Of a stretch of 64,000 bases of DNA, positions 12,501-23,600 are shown in pieces (position 1 is the stretch's first letter; the number at the start of each line of letters is the position of its first letter). This stretch comes from Baylisascaris procyonis. Taxonomy: Eukaryota; Nematoda; Chromadorea; Rhabditida; Ascarididae. The stretch is from the NCBI GenBank assembly GCA_037389465.1, contig JAZARR010000153.1:62001-126000 (forward strand), given 5' to 3'. The notes under the pieces are model-generated. The model had not been told where the DNA came from, made no database searches, and was given only the letters and a program-made list of their open reading frames with translations. Both the position numbers and the translations under genes were made by a program.

Positions 12501-14375
12501 CCTAAGCCTAAGCCTAAGCCTAAACCTAAGCCTAAGCCTACGCCTAAGCCTAAGCCTAAGCCTAAGCCTAAGCCTAAGCCTAAGCCTAAGCCTAAGCCTA
12601 AGCCTAAGCCCTAAGCCTAAGCCTAAGCCTAAGCCTAAGCCTAAGCCTAAGCCTAAGCCTAAGCCTAAGCCTAAGCCTAAGCCTAAGCCTAAGCCTAAGC
12701 CTAAGCCTAAGCCTGAGCCTAAACCTAAGCCTGAGCCAAAGCCTAAGCCTAAGGCTAAGCCTAAGCCTAAGCCTAAGCCTAAGCCTAAGCCTGAGCCTAA
12801 GCCTGAGCCTAAGCCTGAGCCTAAGCCTAAACCTAAGCCTAAACCTAAGCCTAAGCCTAAGCGTAAGCCTAAGCCTAAGCCTAAGCCTAATCCTAAGCCT
12901 AAGCCTGAGCCTAAGCCTAAGCCTAAGCCTAAGCCTAAGCCTAAGCCTAAGCCTGAGCCTAAACCTAAGCCTGAGCCAATGCCTAAGCCTAAGGCTAAGC
13001 CTAAGCCTAAGCCTAAGCCTAAGCCTAAGCCTAAGCCTAAACCTAAGCCTAAGCCTAAGCCTAAGCCTAAGCCTAAGCCTAAGCCTAAGCCTAAGCCTAA
13101 GCCTAAGCCTAAGCCTGAGCCTAAGCCTAAGCCTAAGCCTAAACCTAAGCCTAAGCCTAAGCCTAAGCCTAAGCCTAAGCCTAAGCATAAGCCTAAGCCT
13201 GAGCCTAAACCTAAGCCTAAGCCTAAGCCCTAAGCCTAAGCCTAAGCCTAAGCCTAAGCCTAAGCCTAAGCCTGAGCCTAAGCCTAAGCCTGAGCCAAAG
13301 CCTAAGGCTAAGCCTAAGCCTGAGCCTAAGCCTAAGCCTAAGCCTAAACCTAAGCCTAAGCCTACGCCTAAGCCTAAGCCTAAGCCTAAGCATAAGCCTA
13401 AGCCTGAGCCTAAACCTAAGCCTAAGCCTAAGCCCTAAGCCTAAGCCTAAGCCTAAGCCTAAGCCTAAGCCTAAGCCTGAGCCTAAGCCTAAGCCTAAGC
13501 CTAAGCCTAAGCCTAAGCCTAAGCCTAAGCCTAAGCCTGAGCCTAAACCTAAGCCTGAGCCAAAGCCTAAGCCTAAGGCTAAGCCTAAGCCTAAGCCTAA
13601 GCCTAAGCCTAAGCCTAAGCCTAAACCTAAGCCTAAGCCTAAGCCTAAGCCTAAGCCTAAGCCTAAGCCTAAGCCTAAGCCTAAGCCTAAGCCTAAGCCT
13701 GAGCCTAAGCCTAAGCCTAAGCCTAAACCTAAGCCTAAGCCTACGCCTAAGCCTAAGCCTAAGCCTAAGCATAAGCCTAAGCCTGAGCCTAAACCTAAGC
13801 CTAAGCCTAAGCCCTAAGCCTAAGCCTAAGCCTAAGCCTAAGCCTAAGCCTAAGCCTGAGCCTAAGCCTAAGCCTGAGCCAAAGCCTAAGGCTAAGCCTA
13901 AGCCTGAGCCTAAGCCTAAGCCTAAGCCTAAGCCTAAGCCTAAGCATAAGCCTAAGAACTCGGCCTAAGCTTAAGCCTAAGCCTAAGCCTAAGCCTAAGC
14001 CTAAGCCTAAGCCTAAGCCTGAGCCTAAGCCTAAGCCTAAGCCTTAAGCCTAAGCCTAAGCCTAAGCCTAAGCCTAAGCCTAAGCCTAAGCCTAAGCCTA
14101 AGCCTAAGCCTGAGCCTAACCCTAAGATTAAGCCGGAGCCTAAACTTTAACCTAAGCCTAATCCTTAGACTAAGCCTGAGCGTAAGTTTTAAGCCTGAGC
14201 CTAAGCGTGAGCTCAAGCCTAAGCTTAAGACTAAACCCGAGCCTTAATCTAAGCCTAAGTTTTCAGCCTGAGCCTAAGCCTTAGCCTAAGCCTAAGCCTA
14301 AGCCTAAGCCTAAGGCTAAGTCGGAGCCTCAACCTGAGCCTAAGTTTTAAGCCTAAGCCTAAACCTATGCCTACG
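9596..14375 (+). repeat. Subtelomeric variant telomere repeats with higher-order modules
   Basis: The hexamer continues but with dense variants (CCTGAG, CCAAAG, CTAAGG, CCTAAT, AACCTA, ATAAGC, CGTAAG). Two modules recur. One is a GCATAAGCCTAAG segment followed by AACTCGG and then CCTAAGCTTAAG, with the AACTCGG core starting at 10,503, 10,966, 11,141, 11,336 (flank altered), 12,175, 12,296 and 13,957. The other is GAGCCAAAGCCTAAGG and close relatives, seen near 9,736, 9,815, 10,550, 11,001, 11,187, 11,998, 12,341, 12,730, 13,291, 13,557 and 13,876. Blocks are also duplicated: a segment starting CATAAGCCTAAGCCTGAG recurs near 13,187, 13,391 and 13,770. From about 14,100 inward the repeats degenerate further. 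Long Leu-Arg or Lys-Pro open frames here follow from the 6-base period and are not genes. Confidence 0.93.
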
Positions 14376-15260
14376 GGGCTCAAACACAGACCCGGCCCCT
14401 TTTCTGAACTCGGGTTTGGATCCTGACCCGGAACCACACTTGATCGCAGACTCGAACCCGTACCCATGCCCGAACGCGGACACGGACCCTGACTTAAACT
14501 CATACACAGACCCTCAACCGGATCCGAGCCCAGACCCGGACCAAGATCCGAACCTGGACCTGGTCCGAGACGTGGACACGGGCCCGCATCCGATCCCAGA
14601 CCCGGATGTTCACGCGAACTCAGACCCGAACCCGAACACAGACCCGGGCCCGAACCAAGACCCGGGCCCAAACCCGGGCCGTGACGCGGAGCTGGATCGG
14701 GACCCAGGCTCCGACCCAGACCCGAATCCGTACCAGATCCGAACCGGGATCCAGACGGTGCAAAAAAAGTTCGGACCGAGACCTGGAGCTGGATCCGAAC
14801 CCGGACTCGGACCCAGGATGGAACCCGGACCTGGGTTCAGACAGCGACCCAAATTCGAATCCGAATCCATAGCAAGACCCGAACTCGGATCGACACCCGG
14901 AGCTGGATCCGACCCCGGGCCCGAACCAAGATTCAGACCCTGATCCGGATCTGAACCCGGAATCGCACCTGGACGCAGACCCGGTTCCGCGCCCGATCCC
15001 AGACTCGGAGAAGGGCATGAACAGAGGCCCGGACTCAGACCCGGAGCTGGATCCGAACCCAAACTCGGAGCCCGGGTGAAATCGTGACCTGGACCCATCC
15101 AGGGACCCAGATCCGAACCCCGACCTGGGCCCAGACCCGGACCCAGATCCGAACCTGGACCTGGACACGGACTCCATCCGATCCCAGACCCGGACCCGAA
15201 CCCAGACCCGGACCAAGGCCCGGATCCGAACCCGAACCCTTACCCAAGCCGAAGCCCACG
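14376..15260. repeat. GC-rich hexameric satellite-like block
   Basis: A sharp change to GC-rich DNA that keeps a 6-base period: CCCGAA, CCCGGA, CCCAGA, CCTGGA and TCCGAA units dominate. The consensus CCYRRR also contains the telomeric register CCTAAG, so most differences from the telomere unit are transitions. Short higher-order duplications are visible: CGGAGCTGGATCCGA near 14,896 and 15,040 with a relative near 14,783, and GATCCGAACCTGGAC near 14,545 and 15,146. Nearly all frames on both strands stay open over long stretches (Asp-Pro-rich on plus, Gly-Ser-rich on minus), as expected for a stop-free hexamer. I see no conserved domain or initiation context, so I do not call a protein. Confidence 0.85.
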
Positions 15261-15445
15261 CTCAAGACAAGTCTAGGCCTCTTACTAGTTTTAAGCATAA
15301 GACTAAGTAAGGCTGAGCATGACTCCAAGACTATTCTTAAGCTTAAGCCCAACAATAAGGCTGAGGATTGATGTGACGCTAGGCCTAAGGATAGGTCTAT
15401 GGCTAATCTTAAACTCAGCCTAAACCTGGGCGAAAGGCTAATCAC
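15261..15445 (+). repeat. Degenerate telomere-like tail
   Basis: Between the GC-rich block and unique DNA lies a short stretch with decayed hexamers such as TTAAGCATAAG, CTTAAGCTTAAGCCC, AGGCCTAAGG and CTCAGCCTAAAC. It marks the inner limit of telomere-derived repeats. The sequence turns T-rich and unique from about 15,446. Confidence 0.7.
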
Positions 15446-15591
15446 TTTTACATTTTCATTTTTTCGAGCGCACTATGCTGTTGCTGTCCTTTTTTGCGCT
15501 GCATTGAATTCTTTCATCTGTCGTTTCGTTTGTTAATGTTGTTTGTCGATCAGCGTTGTGTTTCTTTTGTGCTTTTCATCGTTGTTGTTCG

Positions 15592-15739
15592 GCCTGCAGG
15601 GGTGTTTTGCAATACGGAAATACCTGCAGGTGTATTTTGCAATGAGGTACCTGGAAGTGTGTTTTTCAGTGCGGAAGTACCTGCAGATGTTTTTTTTTCA
15701 GTAAGGAAGTGCCTGCTCTTGTTTTTTTGATAAGGAAGT
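15592..15739 (+). repeat. 27-32 bp minisatellite, five copies
   Basis: Five imperfect tandem units begin at 15,592, 15,622, 15,649, 15,679 and 15,711. Each starts with (A/G)CCTGCAGG-like sequence, continues through a T-rich TGTTTTGCA or TTTTTCA segment, and ends in a purine-rich (A/G)AGGAAGT-like end. Divergence increases inward. It is the first structure inside the telomere-derived zone. Confidence 0.75.
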
Positions 15740-18700
15740 TTATTTGCGATTGTTTGCAATTAATAGTTTGAGGTCATATTTGTATCGTTGCAGAATGTTG
15801 CGTAAACGAATCTGCGCAATGAAGATGGCACGTCGAATTGCACTCCATCCATGTCGCAGTAGTGATTTCGTCACGAAGCAGCTTCCTAATTTACAGGGAT
15901 TTTTCGTTTAGTGCCCTCATTTGTAAGATTTTTTATCTCAGTTTTTTCATTGTTTCTTTATTGGCAGCAATTGCTCACCTGGTTTACTTGAGTAAAAAAA
16001 TATTGCTGCCGAATTTTTTATTTTTAATGGAATTTCCGATCATCATAAAAATTTCGTATTTGTCAGTTCATTGTTTCATATATTGTTTTGTCTGTCTGTA
16101 ATTGTTGTAAACATCGCCATATTTCTTCGTTTTCAATATCATTGACCGTGTTTAATTTTGATTGTGATAATAATAGGTTTTTTGTCAGAAAAGTAACCAA
16201 ACAAAGAATTTAGCATAATCAGGTAGGAGAAATTTCCCATTTCCGATAAGTTATTGAGTCGGTTTCAAATTTGTTAGTCCTTTACAGGGGAGGCTGACTG
16301 GAATGTTCAGGAAAAAAATGTTAAGGATACTTTCATTGCACGTTTTGCTGGTACATTCGTTGTTTTTGACCAAATTTCGTCGAAATTTGGGCAACTTTGA
16401 CAGAGGAATGCCGATGTCTGCGATGAAATATAATCCTTTATCGGCTTTAATTATGACAGTGAGGGTAGTAATAAGGTTTGCTTCGAATTCTAGTTAAGTG
16501 GTTAATGAGAGCGTTGAATATCATCCGGATTTAGTGGATATTCTTTGCCATAAAATGCTACATCGGCAACTAGCCAGAATTGATGCCTTTACTAATTTGG
16601 TGAAACATGGAAACAATCTATTTTATTTGTTCTTATAAGCAGTACTTTTAGTTGTATGACGACGAAGTAAGTTTGATGCATTTTCAACGGCAGTAGGTGG
16701 TAAAACATGGCTAGAATACACTTTGAAAACGCTTCAAATAGTGAGAAAATTACTGACTGCTTATTATTTTAATATTTTTCTTTAGAAAAAACCCTCTTTT
16801 TGGCGATGGAAGTGCTTATCTCCATCACCATCGAGTGATTTACCTGAAGTTAGGATTCTTAACGACCGTGAGGTTGGCCATGTGTGGTATTATTTGGTCA
16901 CGTTAAAATAATATTATTTACGATATGAGGGGGGGGGATAATATTAGGAGGTTGGGGGTGATGTTCGTGATCTATTTGCATTGCTTCGTGAATAGGAGGA
17001 AATAGGAAAGGGCAGAAACACTTCAGCGGTGATTATTTGTCCACTGAAATGATGGAATGAACGTTTTCAATATTCTTGCATTTCTTATGTGTTCAGAGAC
17101 GTACTTATCCACGTCTTCAATGTTGCAGTTAATCGATATGTTAGTAGTCTAATCGAGGAGTGTATACATGTCTTTTCCGTTTTGATCATCCGAATGACCG
17201 GATGTATTGCATATATCCGGATGTGCCAAGCAAGATGCTTGCTTTCCAATTTTCGTCCCCCTCCTTTTACTGTTGCTTCGATGATGTTAATAGCTATATT
17301 TCACAAGTTTCTTTATTCTCTCGTTGTGTTTGTTCGCGTTGTTTTATTTGGCATATTGTTTTTGATATATGTGTTTTACTTCTCATATCTCTTATTTATT
17401 GAGTATCGTTATGTTTGTAATCTCGTCATTAATTCTTTATATCAAGTTTCCATTTGCCGTTTCAAGCGCTATACACCTTTCAGCGCAAATAAACTCTTCA
17501 CGAATGTTCTTTATCTATTCGAAATGGCCTCTTTTTGATTATTTTATACTTTGAAACCATCGACCTGCAATACCTCCCCTTGTGGTTACCACTGTCGCCT
17601 ATCACTTTTTGACTGATATAGTCTTATTGAAGCGGTGAAACCTGCTTACCTATTTACTCTGCGTTAGCTAGTTGTGATTCAACAAGATTTTCGGCTAGAA
17701 CATAAAGAAATGATGGTTTGCGAGGCCAATGGGTTCTCGGTTGTCCTAGTATGATGTGGGTGTTGCTAGAGGTGATACGGATTGTTCCATTATGTGACTT
17801 ATGTTGCGCATCAACATTATTCGCTTTTTTCTTTTGGCTCTTCCGTAGTCGCGTGGATACGACCTTGCTGTAGTTGTCATAGAGGGAGTGGATGATCATG
17901 AAATTTAGTACTTTTTATGAGCAACGGATTGTCGGACAGCGAATGTTATACATGGTCACAAGCATCTTCAAAGTTGAGAGCTACGCCTATGCTGCAACAC
18001 TACAATCGGCTTCAACTTCCGAATCACCTCTTCATCTAGGCAGTAATTGCATAATAGCAGAACATCATGCAAAGGTGTTATTTGCAGGTACAATCTATTT
18101 AAGGGAGGAATTCAGTATCACCTTGCCAGTTGGCGAACAACCGTTGTTGCGGATAGTGCTCCGCTTTTCGCCATTTTCGCAACAGTATTACGCGGGGTCG
18201 ATGCCGGTCTCATCGACAAGCTAGTGGATGCTACCACTGTGCATGTCATATCAGGAACTACGTTCAAAGATACAAATATTTGAGTGAGAGGTGATGGTTT
18301 GGATTTGGCAGTTCACTTTGGCCCCAAAATTTTCATGTTTGGGAGGGGGGGGGGGCATTAGGCTTATACCGGATTGCATCAGTTTTTTAAAGTTTTTTGC
18401 TGTGTGCATGCCTTCTCGTCCACTAAGCATTATTTTTTCGAAACGTTTTGGGGTTTACCCGCGTGATACCTTTCCCTCCTCTCCTTCCTGTACCCTCCTT
18501 TGGTGCATTATGCCTCAATCGTGATTCGTGTGATTGCCACGGATTTGCCTTTTTGCTTTTAAAGAACGTTGTTTCCCGCATATGCCTAGGGTCGTCGGCA
18601 CGTGCCCCTACAACCATATTTGTGAAATTCAGCGACGGCCCAAATATGCTCAGGCGAATTGCGCAGTAGGATCAGAAGGCATCCACTGCCGTGAAAACTC

Positions 18701-20008
18701 TTATAGACGGGCTGTTTTCGGTATTTCTTCGCCTGGGGAGCAGGTATATTTGAATGGGGCGCGAATTTGAACTTTTCTTGTCGCATTCGCGTCAAGAACG
18801 AAGACAACCCCGGGTTGACTCCTCGAGAAGCTTGACTTTCAACTTTCGATGTTGTGACAAATAAACCAATACTAGTTAAGTTGACTCCCCTAAGTGATCT
18901 CAATATGTCTACCTCCCTCAGGACTCAGTCCTTAAGTATGAACACTGATTTGATGTTCAAATACCCAGTGTGTGAAGAACCATTTCTAAGAGATCTTTGC
19001 ATACAAGTAGTGCATCCACAGCTCCAAACGACGGGGCCGAAGTTCAAAGGACAAAGTTTGGAACTCTACGGTTTTATTGGCCATTTTCAGACTACCACTA
19101 AACTACCCAGTTGGGATCCTACCGGTCCCGAAGCCACTGAAAAATGGGAAAGTTCGATCATAATCCAGCCTTTTTCACTTTTATGCCCCTTGATTGCAGG
19201 GTCGAAGCTAATAATTGCGATAGTTTCAAAGAAATGTTCCTCGAATCAGCTAGCCTAAAAACCTGGTTCCTAGCAGTTTTAATGATGACCGCCGAAGTTA
19301 TTCTAAGACCAATTGAGGACGTTTCTTCGAGTCCTCTAAAATAGTCCTCTAAATCCTTTAAAAATGGCTCACTTGAGGAAATCACCGCAACAGTGACAGC
19401 GCTTATATCATTTCTAAGGGAATAAGTAGGACACTGACTCAATCTTGAATAACTTTTCTAACCTTGAGAGTTAAAATATTCAAGCAAAGTTTTGAATGAC
19501 CACTCAATTAACCTAAATGCTCTATTGTTCCGATGCGGAGAAATCCATGCGGTACTATTTCTCAGACCCAGTCATAATTAAGCGATAGCAGGTTTATCCC
19601 CACTTTATACGTTGTACAAATTTATTCTTCGGCAATATCCAGCAAGTGAAATACTTTCATTTTACATAAATTTGCATTTAAACTATAAAAATGATTGCGA
19701 AAACATTTGTACATTTATGAATTTTTTATTTTATTCTTTTTCTATTCTGAGCAACAAAGAAAACGCAAGCGGCTGCGCACGCAACGGATTATAAAATTCG
19801 TTTTGATGTTTTAGGTTATGCATCATTTCAATTACATCTACAAGCATTGTTGCGTAATTTGCACTTTGTTAGATCCGACTGCGCGCGCAGCCGGCTGTGT
19901 TCTATCGGTTATCATAATCAGTCATAAGTTCTTATCGTTATATATAGGTGGCCATCGAGTGCATCTTCCCTCATTTTTACCAGTTATCTCGATATCTATG
20001 TCCATTTC
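15740..20008. other. Subtelomeric unique DNA, no convincing gene
   Basis: T-rich on the plus strand up to about 17.6 kb, then mixed. The longest open frames (plus 17,089-17,538; plus 17,892-18,224; plus 18,854-19,258; minus 17,654-17,899) lack recognisable motifs, start context, codon bias or splice-linked continuations. A 9-G run sits at 16,929-16,937 and an 11-G run at 18,345-18,355. The part near 20,000 includes the 3' flank of the minus-strand MFSD8-like gene; a possible polyadenylation signal AATAAA lies on the minus strand at 19,624-19,619. Confidence 0.5.
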
Positions 20009-20617
20009 TTATAAATGACAAAATACGCCTCGTTTATATTTAGCGAATGTGCCCACTTTCGGTATAAGTCTTAGTGGAACAAGTCGTCGATAGAAAATTA
20101 TCGTCAATGCCAATGCGATTACTATTTGAAGAAATTGCACCAAATTTGGATATAAATAGCCGAAACGTTCGAAAAGATTCCTGAAAAGTTATTTTCATAT
20201 ACCGGGTATAGGTTAATTAAAAGATAGACTGCAAAAAAGATGGACAATCTCGTTTTGCCTTCATTTATATAAAAATCATATATTTAAAATGCATAGACAT
20301 CCATCTTTATCATATATATATATATATGGTATAAACTTTCGTCCCGTATAAATTAACGCCCTTTAACTCATCTTTACACTATTAAAAGATAACATGAGAA
20401 GCAAATTATGTTCGATGCTTGAATCCAATAGCCACAAATCACATATTTAAAGAAAATTATTGCAAAGAAATACGCGTTAATAAATGAAAAAGAATTACGT
20501 TGTAATTAGTGGACCGACTGTTCGTGCAATGCTACCGAAGAAAGCGAATATTCCTTGCATGAAACCCTAAAGAAAGCAGGCTCGTCAGAGCAATAAATTT
20601 TCGTCCCGTATAAATAC

Positions 20618-20673
<56 letters not shown>

Positions 20674-23600
20674 GTACTTCTTTATTCATTTATTATTATT
20701 ATTATCTTTGTTAGAAGATCACTTAGATGATGGGCCTAATTTTATGGGACTTCAAAAAAAGGCTCTTCAACTTAAAAAAATGCAACTTTACAATTAAGCG
20801 TCAATCTTTAATAAGATGCAAACAGGCCCTTTATTGGTTACACTTATTCATGCTGTTCCTTTTTTCTGCTAAATGTTTTATTAAGTGAGCAAAATAAGTC
20901 TATTTTGCAAGTTCTATTGAAGGAAATGAATAATTAATTCACTTATGAAACGTAAAAACTCATCACAAATCAAAAAACAAATCCAAACGCATCGGCTCTA
21001 AACACCCAGAAAATCGCTATCAAACGGCTATTAAAATATATTTTCATTGCAAATATTTTTCAGATGCAATTTTTCCCATAGAAAATGTTGCTTTCTTTGT
21101 ACTTTTTTTTGACGGACCTTTCCTCTTGCCAAAAACCTCACTCATTATTACGTTGAATGCTCACTGTTTCTTAATATTGTGTCCTTTCAACATTCGCAAA
21201 ATCACATGGCAATCCTACCTGTATATATATATATATACAAATATTTACCTGTTTTTTAATAGTTCAACTCTCTAACCACAGAAGGTAATATTGATAAAAT
21301 CTAGTAGGCATTATCTAAATCGAAGAGTGATATTTTAAATCCTATTTCTAACCCATAATCTTATTTCTCACTTATTAACGCAGAAAAGTAATGGCAACAT
21401 TTGCAGGCAAATTTCGCTCAACATCTCATCGGATTTCAGGTGTACAACTTATGAAGCTTGTCAATTAAGAAAGAAAGATTACAGGAAATCTCATTTCATT
21501 TTTTTTCTTCCGTTCAACGAGTTGTCTTGTACAAAGCGCGTATCTTGCTGAAACAAAGCCAACCAATTTCCTTTGCTTTGGATTTAGAATATCCTATATC
21601 ATACAATTTCATCGTTTAAGAATCGCAACTTCAACGGCTATATGTATGAAGTTGAAGATGGAAGAAAAAAGATGTATAGCCGTTACCTGATTACGAGGTC
21701 CTAGTACTTGTGAATATATTGTACCGGAAGGTGTAGCAAAGTAGGGAAATGCAAGGCCAAAGATAAGTGTTGCGCTAACTATATATAAATAGATTGGTGT
21801 ACGAGTTGTCCATTCACACCATGTATATCGTTGATAGCAACCGCCATTAATTGTTGTATCATCCGTGAATGTTCCTTCAATTAATAAAATTCCGCTAAAA
21901 TTTTAGGCGGTGATTCGTAATAAATGGGATCTCTGCTATTGTGTTCAGGATATACGAGTATCAAATAATTCTCCAAATTATGAAATATTCTTACTGATTG
22001 CACGCATATTGGTTGAAATACTCGAATATGTTCTTACTTGTTTACTTATTAAGAGACTTCTAAAAATTGCATTGCATATGTACCATGTTGCGTCGAAAGA
22101 TGCGCTCGCTATCATTCAACACTGAATGCCCATAGGGAAGAACGCTTGCCCCATGCAAATTTTGACGCAACTACAGCCCTTGATAAATTCGTCCGGTTCT
22201 GGCATCTTTTCATGCTGCGTTATCCATATCATTAATGAATGCAAAATGGCGGTTTATTTTAAAAGTGTGTCTGTCTGTCTGTGTTTGTCGAATAGATGTA
22301 CAGGCAGACACAAGGATACACGTAGACATCACATCACCATAAGATGGTTGTGCAAAGTAAACTTGCAAAAGTCCATAACAACGCACTCATTTAAAGAAAA
22401 AAGTCTCTTCCTAGTGCTTCAAGTTCCACGATTTATTGCTTCTCTAAGTAGGTTGATGTCTAGAACCTTCCTTTTTGAGTTACAATTTTTTAAAACCTGA
22501 ACTAGAAATTTTTCTAGGATGTTATGCAATACGGTGAGCATGGTTGAGTTTTGATTGCACTCACCGTTAACCTGTATGAATTCCATTTTCTCGGGATAGA
22601 ACGGCCATGGTGTATTGACAATATAGTGTATAAGGAAGAGGGTCAGAGCAAATAACATCATCCTACGCTTGTCGCTGAAAATTTACCTTCAAAACTAGGT
22701 AACTGTCAAAGATGGAACTTTGAACATTCCGTTACATACGCAGTCCTGAACCACATTCATGTCATATCTTCACGGCTTCGCAGCATCTTGTCATGCAAAT
22801 GTCTATTTTTCTTCCTATTATATAAGTGAAGTTCAAAAAAGTATGGTGGACATCGGTGCATGTGAGCGTTTTAAAGGTTAGTTCAAGCAATAAAATTTGC
22901 AGTTTTTATTATGAGAGTTTTTCTGAGGTGAATCGCATCGCTAATTAGCGCTGAAAGTCTTTTTCATAAGACTGTTTTGTGTATGGCTGCTCATGTCTCC
23001 TTCGCACAGAATATTGCAGAAGGAAAGATTTGCAACGTAAAGGAGCATAAACTTTTATAACTTTGATTAAACTGTCATTAGAAGGACTGGTTACACAACC
23101 CTTATTATGAAATGTTTACCTAGCTACAACCCCCTCTTTCCTCTTCTTACGAGGCTTGATAGTCTCGGTACTTGTTTCTGGTCATATTTTGTACGCCGTT
23201 CTTTCTAAGGCTTTAAATGAGTTTTTAATTCTGCGAGGTGAAAATTCAGGTGACTAAACTGCGAAAATGAGATTAGCAAGCATTTGGGTTAATTTCAATG
23301 GGTTTAAAAAGCGATAAATTCATTAATTTGTGAGTAAACCAACAATTTTCCAATCCTTGTATATGCGATAGCAAAATAATTAATAACACTAATAACACAA
23401 CTAGCTGACTGAATAAGGCCATTATAAAGGATCGCCTCACGATTATTCCAATTAAACATCGCAATTGTTAGTGGTGATGCCATTCTAAAAATATTCAAAT
23501 TTTATTGTTCTTATATTATGTTAATTCACTTAAAAAATATTAGCTTTCGAGTAAAATTCGTTGCGTCCATAGTTAGCAATAAAATAAATGAAAAGGATTC

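Noticed and set aside
9933..13772. Long Leu-Arg, Lys-Pro and Leu-Ser dipeptide open frames on both strands
   Set aside because: They are produced by the 6-base telomeric period, which yields two-codon repeats; variant units removed the stop codons. No initiation context, splice signal or domain.
9596..14375. CRISPR-like array of repeats and spacers
   Set aside because: Spacing is irregular, the spacers are themselves hexamer variants, and the setting is a eukaryotic telomere.
14255..15445. Overlapping Asp-Pro-rich and Gly-Ser-rich frames up to 198 codons
   Set aside because: Nearly all frames are open at once because the GC-rich hexamer lacks stops; composition follows repeat register, not protein constraint.
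17089..17538. 149-codon hydrophobic frame
   Set aside because: Begins at GTG, lies in T-rich DNA where hydrophobic codons are expected by chance, and shows no receptor or transporter motif.
17892..18770. Cluster of overlapping frames suggestive of a decayed retroelement
   Set aside because: I could not find reverse transcriptase, integrase or protease motifs, nor terminal repeats.
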